A stretch of 29,091 nt of DNA from Deltaproteobacteria bacterium UBA7527. GTDB taxonomy: Bacteria; Desulfobacterota; Syntrophorhabdia; Syntrophorhabdales; Syntrophorhabdaceae. The position numbers were made by a program, and so were the translations under genes. Location of the stretch: contig DLMV01000083.1 in NCBI GenBank assembly GCA_002478225.1, forward strand, positions 9,449 through 38,539, in the 5' to 3' direction. The stretch's first letter is position 1; each line of letters starts with the position of its first letter. Under the pieces are notes generated by a model. It searched no databases, was not told the DNA's origin, and saw only the letters and a program-made list of their open reading frames with translations. This document shows, piece by piece, positions 1 to 8,278 of this stretch.

Positions 1-35
1 CACCGCCTTTATTGAACCGGATAGTGCGGGCCGGA

Positions 36-1340
36 CTAAAAGACCCATTTCAGCTCAGCGCTTATGATGTTCACGTACCCGCTGTAAGTCCCTTTCAGTC
101 CTCCTCTCAGACGATCCTCAGGGTCAGCGGTTGATTTGGTGATCTTTGTGTCGTTGATAAAGAGGTGCACATAGGCGATATTGAACGTTAATGCGTCTGT
201 GAACCCGTATCCTGCGCCAAGAGCAAGCCATAAACGGTCCGCATCGGGTATCCTCGCCGTTCTCCTCCGGTCGCTGGGAACAGGCGCCTGATCGTAGGCA
301 GTGCCGGCACGGAAGGTCCAGGCCTTGTTCGGGGTGTATGTCGCGCCCAGCGAATAACGGAATACTTCTTTCCATTCTGTTGTCACGACAGAATCTGAGC
401 GCCCGTTATCAAAACGGATGCGAAGTTCGTCGAAGGTGCTCCAGTTTGTCCATGTAACATCGCCCATGATCGACCACTTTGGGTTGAAGCTGTGGAAAAA
501 ACTCACTGAAAGAGAATCGGGAGTAGTCAAGTGCGCCCTGATATCGTCGTTCTTGAAGTTCGGTAAGGCGGCGAGCGCACCAGGGACGTTGGAAAATTTT
601 GCTGTTCCTTCAAGCGTGTACCTGATCTTCGAGCGATAGGCCGCTCCGACCCTCGTCTGTTTAGTAAACTCGTAGAGGAGCCCCAAGTTCCATCCCGCAC
701 CCCATGCGTCGCCTTCGAGCTTTGCAAAACCATCGGCATTCTGCGGGGCTACTACTATTATGGTTCCAAAGTCAACGGCGTTGGTCAATTTCGCCTTGAC
801 GTAGCCAATATTTAATCCCCCGCCTATGCTGAACTTCTCATTTACGCGGTAAGCGATCGAGGGATTGATATTGATATTCGTCAGATCTGATTCGATGGCG
901 TGGTATCTGCCGACCCATCTGTTGTCATACTTCGTAGCTAAGCCGAAAGGGGCGTTGATGCCTATGCCGACGGCAAGCCGGTCGATCTTTTTAACATAGT
1001 AAAGGTTCGGAACAAGCTTTGCAACGCCGGCGTCGCCACCATAGTTGCCGATAAGGGCAGCGCCTGTGGTGTGGGTTGAACCTTCATTTTTGAAAGTAAA
1101 ATTCGGCACTATAATATTGGCCGCGGCAACAAACTGTGTTGGTATTCTTGTCATGCCTGCGGGATTGAAAAAAACCGTTGTAGCGTCCCCGGCTGCAGCG
1201 GCGCCTCCTGCAAACGCGTTCCCGAGGCCGCTTACGCTCTGTTCGATCAGGGCAAATCCCGCCCCTGATGCTGACCCGGCCGATACCAGCACCAGGCAGA
1301 ACACACCGATAAGCACAGATCTGATCGTCTTGAAATCCAT
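36..1340 (-). CDS. FadL/OmpP1-type outer-membrane fatty acid transporter
   Basis: Predicted 434-residue outer-membrane beta-barrel of the FadL/TodX/OmpP1 family, which carries long-chain fatty acids and other hydrophobic compounds across the outer membrane. The ATG at 1340 is chosen because AGGAGGG lies just upstream; an in-frame extension to 1388 reads through that ribosome site. Residues 1-26 form a signal peptide. The mature start carries the family signature GFALIEQSVSGLGNAFAGG followed by ATTVFFNPAGM, as in the FadL N-terminal hatch. The chain ends in Phe, as expected for BAM-dependent barrels. It lies 40 bases downstream of the DegV/FakB gene and is probably its co-transcribed last member, so fatty acid is the likely substrate. 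Aromatic hydrocarbons, the cargo of TodX-like members, are an alternative. Confidence 0.9.
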   Translation of the reverse strand: MDFKTIRSVLIGVFCLVLVSAGSASGAGFALIEQSVSGLGNAFAGGAAAAGDATTVFFNPAGMTRIPTQFVAAANIIVPNFTFKNEGSTHTTGAALIGNYGGDAGVAKLVPNLYYVKKIDRLAVGIGINAPFGLATKYDNRWVGRYHAIESDLTNININPSIAYRVNEKFSIGGGLNIGYVKAKLTNAVDFGTIIVVAPQNADGFAKLEGDAWGAGWNLGLLYEFTKQTRVGAAYRSKIRYTLEGTAKFSNVPGALAALPNFKNDDIRAHLTTPDSLSVSFFHSFNPKWSIMGDVTWTNWSTFDELRIRFDNGRSDSVVTTEWKEVFRYSLGATYTPNKAWTFRAGTAYDQAPVPSDRRRTARIPDADRLWLALGAGYGFTDALTFNIAYVHLFINDTKITKSTADPEDRLRGGLKGTYSGYVNIISAELKWVF

Positions 1341-1380
1341 TTTCCCTCCTTTTGCAGAGTTTTTTTTAAAAAAACATACC

Positions 1381-2226
1381 TTACACACCGGTTATCTTCA
1401 GGAACGACACGCCGAGACCTCCCGGACCAACGTGGGATGCGATAACGCCGCCGATCTTGCCCCGGTAAACAAGGGAAAGGCCGGGGATCTTTTTGGACCT
1501 CTCCAGGAGTTCTGTGGCTGCTTCGCTGTTTCCCGTGTCCGCAACCGACATCAGGATCTGAGAATGTTCGTCTGCTCCTTCTTCCACAAGTTCCACAAAA
1601 CGGCTCAGCAGTCTCTCGGTTGTGCGTATCTTCTCGACGGGCTGGACCACCCCTTCCACCAAGTGCAGGAGAGGTTTTACCTTCATGAGAGTGCCCATGA
1701 AGGCCTGGGCCTTTCCTATCCTGCCTCCCCTCTGCAGATAATCCAATGAATCAACGGAAAAGTAGGTTTGCACCTTCCGGGCAAGTTCTCTGGAAAAATC
1801 CGCCACGCTTTCGAAGGAAGTTCCCTGGCCGGCCTTCCTGGCGCACAAAAGGATGATCAGCCCAAGTCCCATGGAGGCCTGGAGGGAATCCACCACCTCT
1901 ATCCGGGCGTCGGCAAAATGGTTCTTAGCCAGAAGCGCGGACTGGTAAGTGCCGCTCAGCGTGGATGAGAGATTGATGCAGAGAACAGGCTCTCCCTGCG
2001 CCGCGAAAGGAGCAAAGGCGTTGATGAAATCCTGGGGTGATGGCTGCGATGTTGTCGGAAAGTCCGTTGACTTTTTTAAGAGTGAACAGTATTCATCGGG
2101 TTCAATATCATAAAAGTCCTTCCAGCTCTTTTCTCCCAGGTGAATGGTCAACGGCACGACGCCTATGCCGTATTCCTGTACCAGGTACCGCGGGAGGTCG
2201 GCAGTGCTGTCTGTAATGATCTTTAT
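1381..2226 (-). CDS. fakB: DegV family fatty-acid-binding protein (FakB-like)
   Basis: DegV/FakB-type protein that would hold a fatty acid for phosphorylation by the FakA kinase. Known FakB proteins present the acyl chain to FakA, giving acyl-phosphate. The reading frame contains the full family N-terminus (IITDSTADLP, residues 3-12), the lipid-contacting motif SSTLSGTYQSA, LQRGGRIGKAQAFMG, and the C-terminal HVGPGGLG. No ATG, GTG or TTG exists where the N-terminal beta strand must start. The aligned start codon is ATA at 2226, preceded by eight G and eight A. The first conventional start, GTG at 2157, would delete 23 residues including the DST motif. Length from 2226 is 281 residues, normal for the family. 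The gene follows fakA by about 22 bases, and the pairing of the two families supports the role. Confidence 0.85.
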   Translation of the reverse strand: MKIITDSTADLPRYLVQEYGIGVVPLTIHLGEKSWKDFYDIEPDEYCSLLKKSTDFPTTSQPSPQDFINAFAPFAAQGEPVLCINLSSTLSGTYQSALLAKNHFADARIEVVDSLQASMGLGLIILLCARKAGQGTSFESVADFSRELARKVQTYFSVDSLDYLQRGGRIGKAQAFMGTLMKVKPLLHLVEGVVQPVEKIRTTERLLSRFVELVEEGADEHSQILMSVADTGNSEAATELLERSKKIPGLSLVYRGKIGGVIASHVGPGGLGVSFLKITGV

Positions 2227-2248
2227 AACCCCCCCCTTTTTTTTCTTT

Positions 2249-3850
2249 CTACTCTACCGAGATAATGTATTGCGCATAGGGCTGCCCGCCGAAATACAGC
2301 TCAACTGTTTTATCTTTAAAGCGCTGCTGCACCGCTGCCTGCAGGTCTTCCGCGTCCTGCTTTCCGACAGAATCACCATAAAAAAGAGTGATGATCTCAT
2401 CGGCAGCATCGAGCATGGACGCAACGAGGTCCATAACGGCCTCTCCCGCAGAGCCTGAAGAGCACCGGATCTCACCCTTATAGATGCCGATCGAATCGCC
2501 TGCCTTGACCTCAATTTCCCCCGCAGTAACGCTTCTTGACGCCTGCGCCACCTCCCCGCTTTTCACGCCTTTCCACGCCCCCTCCATGTTGCCGATGTTC
2601 TTCTCAAACGTAGCGTCATCCATATAGGCCAGCAACGCCGACAGTCCTTCGGGGGGAGAGGATGTCCTCAGGACCCTTACCTCTTTTGACGTCATGCCCG
2701 CTGCCTGGACCGCAGCAGGATAGACATTCTTATGATTGGGCAGGATGACCACGTTCGATGACGCCACTGCCTCTACTGCGGACACAATGTCGGAGGTGCT
2801 GGGGTTTTGCGTTGGGCCGCCATCTATCACCAGTTCGCTGCCGGCGTTGTAGAATATCTCCTTGAAGCCATCTCCCAGGACAATGGCAACGACAGAGGTG
2901 GCCTTTTTGCTCTTCTGGTTCACAAAGCGAGCCGTATGCTGAACGAGCATATCATCCACCTTGATCGATGAGACCTGGCCCAGGGAAGAGGCATAACGCA
3001 AGACCTCGTCGGGTTGGCCGGTATGGATGTGGACCCTTGCGAGGCGGGTATCCCCTACCAGAATAATGGAATCGCCCATCCGGATGAGGTTCTCCTTCAT
3101 GGCATCCCCTGAGATCTGGCTTCCTTTAAGGATGAACTCGGTACAGTAGCGGTAGTTCCAGTGGTGTTCCGTTGGTTCAACTTCCGTTTCCCTGAGGATG
3201 TCTTCGTCGTTGATTGCCTCGCCGGCATTCATTTTGCCATGGATCAGGCGCACCATACCTTCCAGAAAATAGAAAAAACCAAGCCCCCCTGCGTCAACGA
3301 CGCCGGCTTCTTTAAGTCTTGGAAGGAGGGTCGGTGTTCGTTCAACAGAAGCGCCTGCCGCCTTGACCATCTCATCGAGAAGGACCGCAAGGTCTTGTTC
3401 CGTCTTGACAACCCTCTCCGCAGCCTCCGACGTCTCCCGGACAACGGTAAGTATTGTCCCCTCTGCCGGATGGAGTATGGCTTTATAGGCTTTCTGTACG
3501 GCGCATGAAAAGGCAAAGACGATGTCCGCTGCAAAGAGGCGATCCCGCCCTTCTATCCCCTCGGCCATCCCGGCCAGGATCTGCGCCAGGATGATCCCGG
3601 AATTGCCCCTGGCCCCCATCAGGGACCCCCATGCTGCAGCCTTGACAGTCGTTTCCAGTGAGACCTCCTGCAGGGCTTCTATCTCGCGGACAGCGGCGAT
3701 GAGCGTCATGGACATGTTGCTTCCTGTATCGCCGTCCGGCACAGGAAACACATTGATCTTGTTCAGGTGGCTGCGATTGCTGACCACCCAATCCGCTCCT
3801 GCAAGGATGACCTGCTTAAAGCGCTTTGCGCCGCAATAGAGAATTGCCAT
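2249..3850 (-). CDS. fakA: DAK2-domain fatty acid kinase FakA (YloV family)
   Basis: 533-residue protein of the YloV/FakA family, which phosphorylates fatty acids bound to a DegV-type partner using ATP. The N-terminal DhaL/DAK2 domain shows NVFPVPDGDTGSNMS (Asp39 and Asp41 are expected Mg-ATP ligands), then GARGNSGIILAQILAG, HPAEGTILTV and DAGGLGF. The middle and C-terminal parts match the FakA linker and DegV-like domain (VVILPNHKN, EIITLFYGDSV). The ATG at 3850 fits the short N-terminus of relatives; an AAAGG element lies about 12 bases upstream. It is the first gene of a probable operon with fakB and the FadL-type porin. In Firmicutes FakA feeds PlsX/PlsY phospholipid synthesis. Use of the same route here is inference from gene context. 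Confidence 0.9.
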   Translation of the reverse strand: MAILYCGAKRFKQVILAGADWVVSNRSHLNKINVFPVPDGDTGSNMSMTLIAAVREIEALQEVSLETTVKAAAWGSLMGARGNSGIILAQILAGMAEGIEGRDRLFAADIVFAFSCAVQKAYKAILHPAEGTILTVVRETSEAAERVVKTEQDLAVLLDEMVKAAGASVERTPTLLPRLKEAGVVDAGGLGFFYFLEGMVRLIHGKMNAGEAINDEDILRETEVEPTEHHWNYRYCTEFILKGSQISGDAMKENLIRMGDSIILVGDTRLARVHIHTGQPDEVLRYASSLGQVSSIKVDDMLVQHTARFVNQKSKKATSVVAIVLGDGFKEIFYNAGSELVIDGGPTQNPSTSDIVSAVEAVASSNVVILPNHKNVYPAAVQAAGMTSKEVRVLRTSSPPEGLSALLAYMDDATFEKNIGNMEGAWKGVKSGEVAQASRSVTAGEIEVKAGDSIGIYKGEIRCSSGSAGEAVMDLVASMLDAADEIITLFYGDSVGKQDAEDLQAAVQQRFKDKTVELYFGGQPYAQYIISVE

Positions 3851-3933
3851 GTATCGTTATGCCTTTCTTTGCTTTGTTTTCCCACCAGAAAACAATTGCT
3901 CTTCAACAGGAACGATTCGTGCCGTCAGGCATG

Positions 3934-3967
3934 AAGGTAAAATACATGATCTTTTTATTTTTACCTT
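3934..3967. repeat. Inverted repeat in the fakA leader
   Basis: Perfect 9-base inverted repeat: AAGGTAAAA at 3934-3942 and TTTTACCTT at 3959-3967, with a 16-base AT-rich loop. It lies between the candidate promoter and the fakA start, about 84 bases upstream of the ATG. It could be an operator or a leader hairpin. Its words also resemble the GTAAAAT-type repeats at 12838-12894, so it may instead be a decayed member of the 7-base repeat family. Confidence 0.45.
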
Positions 3968-3994
3968 TTAATCGAAAGACCGGTTTAAGTAATC

Positions 3995-4023
3995 ATTGTC
4001 TTTCAATATGAGATATTTTGCAA
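3995..4023 (-). promoter_or_regulatory. Candidate promoter for the fakA-fakB-fadL unit
   Basis: On the minus strand TTGCAA (4018-4023) is followed after 17 bases by GACAAT (3995-4000). Each box matches the sigma-70 consensus at four of six positions. It is the best-spaced pair seen in the 203-base gap between rarA and fakA, and it is a weak call. Confidence 0.25.
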
Positions 4024-4053
4024 CTAAAATAAATCGTCCGGCAAGCCTGATCC

Positions 4054-5364
4054 TTATTTTTCCCGACCGAGCTTCTTCACCTTCTCCATGAACTCTTTCA
4101 GTTTTTTCTCATGACCCCTGTCAGTGGGGCGGTAATAGCGTCTCCCTTCCAGCTCCTCCGGCAAATAGGCCTGCTTAACGAGGGCGTCTTCATAATCATG
4201 GGGATAGAGGTAGCCCTTGCCGTACCCGAGGTCCTCCATGAGCTGCGTCGGCGCATTCCTGATATGCAGGGGGACAGGGTATTCCGGCATATCCCTGACA
4301 TCGCGGCTCGCCGCGCTATATGCCTTATAAATAGCATTGCTCTTCTCGCAGAGCGAAAGGTACAGGCATGCCTGCGCAATGGCCAGGTATCCTTCAGGGG
4401 GGCCGATGAACCTGAATGCCTCTGTGGCAGACATCGCCAGCGACAACGCAAAGGGATCGGCGTTCCCCACGTCCTCTGACGCAAAACGCACGATCCTCCG
4501 CAAAATATAGAGCGGGTCTTCTCCCGCTTCGATCATGCGCGCAAGCCAGTAAAGGGCGGCATCGGCATCGGAGCCACGCATGCTTTTGTGGAGGGCGCTT
4601 ATAAGGTCATAATGCATCTCGCCTTTTTTATCATAGAGGGCGGTCTTTCTCTGGTATGCCTCCTTGACGATAGTGTGGTCAACGACAGGCTCTTTCTGCC
4701 CCGTCTCTCGCACCATCTTATAGCAGACCTCAAGGAGGTTAAGGGCGCGTCGCGCGTCGCCATCGGCAAGGACGGCGATCTCTTCGATCGTTTCATTGCT
4801 GATCTTTAATTTTGCAGCTACCAGCTCTTTGTCGGTGTCTAACGCCCGCCTCAGGATCGTTGTCAGTTCGTCCTTTGTTAACGGGCTCAGGGTGAGCACC
4901 CTCATACGCGAAAGCAGCGGCGAAATGATCTCAAAAGAAGGGTTCTCTGTTGTCGCGCCGATGAGGATGATGGCGCCGCTCTCAACATGGGGAAGGAACG
5001 TGTCCTGCTGGAGCTTGTTGAAGCGGTGGAACTCATCAATAAAGAGGATCATCCGCTGGATCTTCGTCTTCTGCATGACCTCCTTGACCTCTTTTATGCC
5101 GATATTGACCGCGCTCAGGGAAACAAACGGCACCTTCATATATCGTCCCATGAGCCACCCGAGGGTTGTCTTTCCTACACCGCTCGGCCCCCAGAGGATC
5201 ATGGACGGTATATCCTTCTTTGCTATAAGAAGACGCAGTATTTTATTGTCGCCGAGGAGGTGTTCCTGCCCGACAAAGTCATCGAGCGTCTTCGGCCTCA
5301 TCCTGTCCGCAAGGGGCTTCCCCGCGTCACCTTTCTGCAGGATGCCATTGTCAAATAATTCCAT
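4054..5364 (-). CDS. rarA: Replication-associated recombination protein RarA (MgsA)
   Basis: 436-residue AAA+ ATPase of the RarA/MgsA/WHIP family, related to clamp loaders, acting at stalled replication forks. Seen: RMRPKTLDDFVGQEHLL typical of the N-terminus, Walker A GPSGVGKT (59-66), Walker B LFIDEFHRF (Asp110-Glu111), sensor-1 region GATTENPSFE, arginine finger segment LLSRMRV, sensor-2 region DGDARRALN, and the C-terminal tetramerisation part ending with the RYYRPTDRGHE segment typical of the family. ATG at 5364 gives MELFDNG. A TTG extension to 5406 exists but adds residues not expected for the family, and neither start has a strong ribosome site. It is divergent from the nrf relic and about 200 bases upstream of fakA on the same strand. 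Confidence 0.95.
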   Translation of the reverse strand: MELFDNGILQKGDAGKPLADRMRPKTLDDFVGQEHLLGDNKILRLLIAKKDIPSMILWGPSGVGKTTLGWLMGRYMKVPFVSLSAVNIGIKEVKEVMQKTKIQRMILFIDEFHRFNKLQQDTFLPHVESGAIILIGATTENPSFEIISPLLSRMRVLTLSPLTKDELTTILRRALDTDKELVAAKLKISNETIEEIAVLADGDARRALNLLEVCYKMVRETGQKEPVVDHTIVKEAYQRKTALYDKKGEMHYDLISALHKSMRGSDADAALYWLARMIEAGEDPLYILRRIVRFASEDVGNADPFALSLAMSATEAFRFIGPPEGYLAIAQACLYLSLCEKSNAIYKAYSAASRDVRDMPEYPVPLHIRNAPTQLMEDLGYGKGYLYPHDYEDALVKQAYLPEELEGRRYYRPTDRGHEKKLKEFMEKVKKLGREK

Positions 5365-5487
5365 GGTATTAGAAAGATAATACCAGCTTACAGCGGCCCT
5401 TTGCAAGGCAAATGGAAGGGTTTTTCAGTTGACGGACAGTACGAGCTTTACTGCAATTGGCTGAAAGAACTCACTGAAAAGGAAAGG

Positions 5488-5706
5488 ATGGACGAGATCG
5501 GCAGGCATAGCAAAGGCATACTCGACCCTGATTTCTGGAAGCCGGTAGGATACGGGGCCGTTATCGGCGCGATTCTCATGATGGTTTTTCTCGGCGGGTA
5601 CCATTATGCCGGGAGCTCCGGTTTTTGTGCAAGCTGTCACAGCATGAAATACGTCCATAGTAAATGGCGGGTATCGAAGCAATGCAGAGAAGGGGCATTG
5701 ATGTGA
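5488..5706 (+). pseudogene. NrfH remnant (NapC/NirT-type cytochrome c, truncated)
   Basis: The reading frame encodes a short cytoplasmic tail, one membrane helix (about residues 15-36, PVGYGAVIGAILMMVFLGGY) and the first haem site CASCHSM. This is the CxxCHxM form used by NrfH, the membrane quinol dehydrogenase that donates electrons to nitrite reductase NrfA. Similarity ends just after KWRVSK, where an intact NrfH would continue for about 100 residues with three more CxxCH motifs. Here the frame runs into NrfA-like DNA read in another frame and stops at 5704. ATG 5488 has AAGGA close upstream; the open frame continues up to TTG 5401. I call it a non-functional fragment created by a deletion joining nrfH to nrfA. 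A metagenome mis-join is the alternative. Confidence 0.7.
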
Positions 5707-6056
5707 AAAAGGCAACGCGGGAAGAGATGAGAAGCTATGTATGCGGCCAGTGTCATGTGGAATACTACTTCGAGCCGGAAACAACCCGCGTCGTCTTTCC
5801 CTGGGACAAAGGCCTCCATCCTGAACAGATTTACGCCTATTATACCGACAAGCCAAAGGGCTTTGCCGGCGACTGGCTCCACCCCGATTCACATACACAG
5901 ATGCTGAAGGCCCAATGGTACTGGGATTTTGTGGCAGCCGAGAACAGCATGGGTTTTCATAATCCATCGCAGGTCATGAATGTGCTGGACCAGTCGATCG
6001 ACCTTGCGCACCAGGCTATCACAACGGCAAACCTTGCAGCAGGAACGAACTGCTGA
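5664..6056 (+). pseudogene. NrfA remnant (ammonia-forming cytochrome c nitrite reductase)
   Basis: Of about 480 residues in an intact NrfA only about 130 remain, in two blocks. The first runs from RRGIDVKKATREEMRSYVCG through the haem-3 site CGQCHVEYYF to FPWDKGL and the segment ending MLKAQ. The second is the C-terminal helix region starting QWYWDFVAAENSMGFHNP. In NrfA these blocks are separated by roughly 150 residues carrying haems 4 and 5. The join falls at a shared Ala-Gln (LKAQ/AQW), suggesting an in-frame deletion. The CxxCK active-site haem and haem 2 were lost in the first deletion, which fused this piece to nrfH. It lacks a signal peptide and cannot reduce nitrite. Its end converges on the helicase gene 12 bases away. 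Confidence 0.75.
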
Positions 6057-6068
6057 AGAATCTTATTG

Positions 6069-8051
6069 CTAATAATCAGATATCTGCCATTCGTCATAAT
6101 GGCTGCCGCTTAATTCCGAGATAAAACGTGAAGGCCTGAGGATCACGTGCCCAACCTGCCTGTCAAAGACAATCATGGGATAGCAGAGGTAAAGCTCATC
6201 CATTGCCCTCGTGGCAGCCACATAGAACAATCTTCGTTCTTCTTCCAGTCCTCCGTCCTCGATGGCCTTCGGATTGGGGAACCTCCCCTCGGCGCACCAG
6301 ATAATGAATACCACCTTCCATTCAAGACCCTTTGCCTGGTGAATGGTGCTCAGGATGACCCGTTCGTCGTCCCTGTCCGCAGCGATGATCTCCTCTCCGC
6401 TTATGCCGCTCATAAGGGACAGTTCGCTTAAAAAACTTTCCAGCGACTGGTATTTTGTGGAGAAATTGATGAGCTGTCCCAAGTCTTCGAGCCTCGATTC
6501 ATAATTCGGATAATTGAACTTCAGGTATTCCGTGTAGCCGTGTTTAAGGACAGCCGTGATCATGTCGGAAGGGGCTTCCTGTTCATAGAGGCTCGAGAGC
6601 TCCCTGAATAGTCCGGACCATGTATCGATAGTCTCCTTCTGGATGTTCTTGAACTGGTCGGCGATCTTTTTCGAGATCAAAAGCTCAAAAGGGTTCTCAG
6701 AGGCCTTCATATAGGCATAGATCCTTTCCGCTGTCTTCTTGCCTATCTTCGGGAATATCTTTAGCATCCTCAGCCACGATACCTCATCGTCGGGGTTTAC
6801 CATGACCCGCAGGAACGAGACGACGTCCTTGATGTGGGCCTGTTCGAAGAAGCGAAGGCCGCTTCGTATCTCAAAGGAGATGTCCCTCCTCGTGAGCTCC
6901 ATCTGCAGTTCCATACAGTGGTAATGGGCCCTGTAGAGTACTGCTATATGATCGAGCGGCACGCCTTCATCCCGCAGCTCAAGGATGCGCTGGGCAACGA
7001 ATTCTGCCTGCTGGATAACGTCCCTGGAAGGCGCCACGACGGGGATGACGCCGCTTTTTTTGATGCTCCGGAGGACCTTGAAGAACTGCTGCTTGTTGTG
7101 TGATATGGAGTTGTTTGCAAGACCAAGTATCTCAGGGGTGCTCCTGTAATTTGTCTCGAGCTTGAAGGTCTTTGTCTCTTCATATTTTTTTGGGAAGTCG
7201 AAGATATTCTGGAAATTCGCTCCCCTGAAAGAATAGATGCTCTGCGCGTCGTCGCCGACGACCATGACGTTGCGGTTGATGAGGCCCATGAAATCCACAA
7301 TCTCAGACTGTATCCTGTTCGTGTCCTGGTACTCATCGACGAGGATGTGGGTAAATGTGCCCGCATAGAGCTTTTGCAGGTGCTCGTTCTCAGAGAGCAC
7401 CTTGTGCCAGTAATAGAGGAGGTCATCGAAGTCCATTGCGTTCGTGAGCCTCTTTTTCTCCGTGTAGAGCCGGTAGACCCGCGATATCTCATCGACGATG
7501 TCGTAGAAATACGGGGTCTTTTCCCTGATCGAGTCCTCGATGCTGTTCATCGTGTTGATGCAGTAGCTGAATATCTCCTTCAGCACCCCGCCCTTCGGGA
7601 ACATCCGCGCCTTCGTGTCTATCTTTGATTCCTTGAGGACGACCTCGACGAGGTCCTTTGCGTCCTCGTTGTCGAGTATGGTGAAGTTCTTTTTAAAACC
7701 GGCCAGTTCGCAGTTCTGCCGCAGGATCATGTTCCCGATGTGATGGAACGTCCCTCCCCAGATGTACCGGGTGTCGATCTTCAGCAGGTGCTCCACCCTG
7801 TGGAGCATTTCCCGGGCTGCCTTGTTCGTAAAGGTGAGGAGGAGGATGCCGTTGGGGGATATGCCCCTTTCGAGAAGCCTGGCGACCCTGTAGGTAACGA
7901 CCCGTGTCTTCCCGCTGCCTGCCCCGGCGATGACGAGTATGGGGCCGTCCTCGCTCATGACGACCTTCAGCTGCTCTTCGTTAAGCTCCTTCTCATAGTC
8001 TATGCGGGGCGTCGTCGGGGCTGTGTCCCTGTGGATGGTATATCGTTTCAT
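6069..8051 (-). CDS. UvrD/PcrA/Rep-type superfamily 1 DNA helicase
   Basis: 660-residue 3'-5' DNA helicase with the full SF1A motif set in order: LNEEQLKVV Q-motif, Walker A AGAGSGKTR, motif Ia TFTNKAAREM, motif II VDEYQDTN, motif III VVGDDAQSIYSFRGA, motif IV ETNYRS, motif V STIHQAKGLEW and motif VI EERRLFYVAATRA. Family roles are nucleotide excision and mismatch repair and clearing of replication forks. The exact subgroup (UvrD, PcrA or Rep) is not resolved. The open frame extends to 8204, but ATG 8051 is preferred. It starts a typical short N-terminus before the Q-motif, and a good sigma-70 promoter has its -10 box only nine bases upstream. The upstream 51 codons also cover a 7-base repeat array, which argues against coding. 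Confidence 0.92.
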   Translation of the reverse strand: MKRYTIHRDTAPTTPRIDYEKELNEEQLKVVMSEDGPILVIAGAGSGKTRVVTYRVARLLERGISPNGILLLTFTNKAAREMLHRVEHLLKIDTRYIWGGTFHHIGNMILRQNCELAGFKKNFTILDNEDAKDLVEVVLKESKIDTKARMFPKGGVLKEIFSYCINTMNSIEDSIREKTPYFYDIVDEISRVYRLYTEKKRLTNAMDFDDLLYYWHKVLSENEHLQKLYAGTFTHILVDEYQDTNRIQSEIVDFMGLINRNVMVVGDDAQSIYSFRGANFQNIFDFPKKYEETKTFKLETNYRSTPEILGLANNSISHNKQQFFKVLRSIKKSGVIPVVAPSRDVIQQAEFVAQRILELRDEGVPLDHIAVLYRAHYHCMELQMELTRRDISFEIRSGLRFFEQAHIKDVVSFLRVMVNPDDEVSWLRMLKIFPKIGKKTAERIYAYMKASENPFELLISKKIADQFKNIQKETIDTWSGLFRELSSLYEQEAPSDMITAVLKHGYTEYLKFNYPNYESRLEDLGQLINFSTKYQSLESFLSELSLMSGISGEEIIAADRDDERVILSTIHQAKGLEWKVVFIIWCAEGRFPNPKAIEDGGLEEERRLFYVAATRAMDELYLCYPMIVFDRQVGHVILRPSRFISELSGSHYDEWQISDY

Positions 8052-8060
8052 CGGCGTAAC

Positions 8061-8089
8061 ATTATCCTGCATGGACTGCCGTAAGTCAA
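8061..8089 (-). promoter_or_regulatory. Sigma-70 promoter of the helicase gene, possibly leaderless
   Basis: Minus strand: TTGACT (8084-8089), 17-base spacer, GATAAT (8061-8066). Five of six bases match consensus in each box. Transcription would start near 8053-8055, within a few bases of ATG 8051, so the mRNA would have almost no leader. No Shine-Dalgarno sequence could be transcribed ahead of this ATG. Confidence 0.55.
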
Positions 8090-8101
8090 GAAACGTATCT
8101 C

Positions 8102-8129
8102 CGTTTGTCGTATATAGTATATCGTATAG
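8102..8129. repeat. 7-base repeat array (CGTATAT type)
   Basis: Four consecutive 7-base units, including CGTATAT, AGTATAT and CGTATAG, with no gap between them. They lie just upstream of the helicase promoter. The words resemble the CGATATA units at 12944-12964. This is a single arm without an inverted partner. Confidence 0.55.
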
Positions 8130-8278
8130 CGCAATTCGCACCGGATAATCCATGTCCATTTCTACATCAAGACCTCGGAGAATATCTTCCTGTAATTCGG
8201 GCAAGGCCTCTTTGAAAGCTTATTAAATACAGGTCTTGACCGGGGGTGGAGAGGGATCATTGACGATTTCCGATATGA

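Noticed and set aside
1356..1378. T8A7 palindrome between fakB and the FadL gene as a terminator
   Set aside because: The stem is A-T only and very short-looped, and the downstream gene is close with its own ribosome site. It is more likely just an AT-rich spacer.
1045..1749. 234-codon plus-strand frame over fadL and fakB
   Set aside because: Antisense to two genes with strong family motifs, no ribosome site and low-complexity product.
8052..8204. N-terminal extension of the helicase
   Set aside because: The frame is open, but it contains the 7-base repeat array and both promoter boxes, and family members start shortly before the Q-motif.
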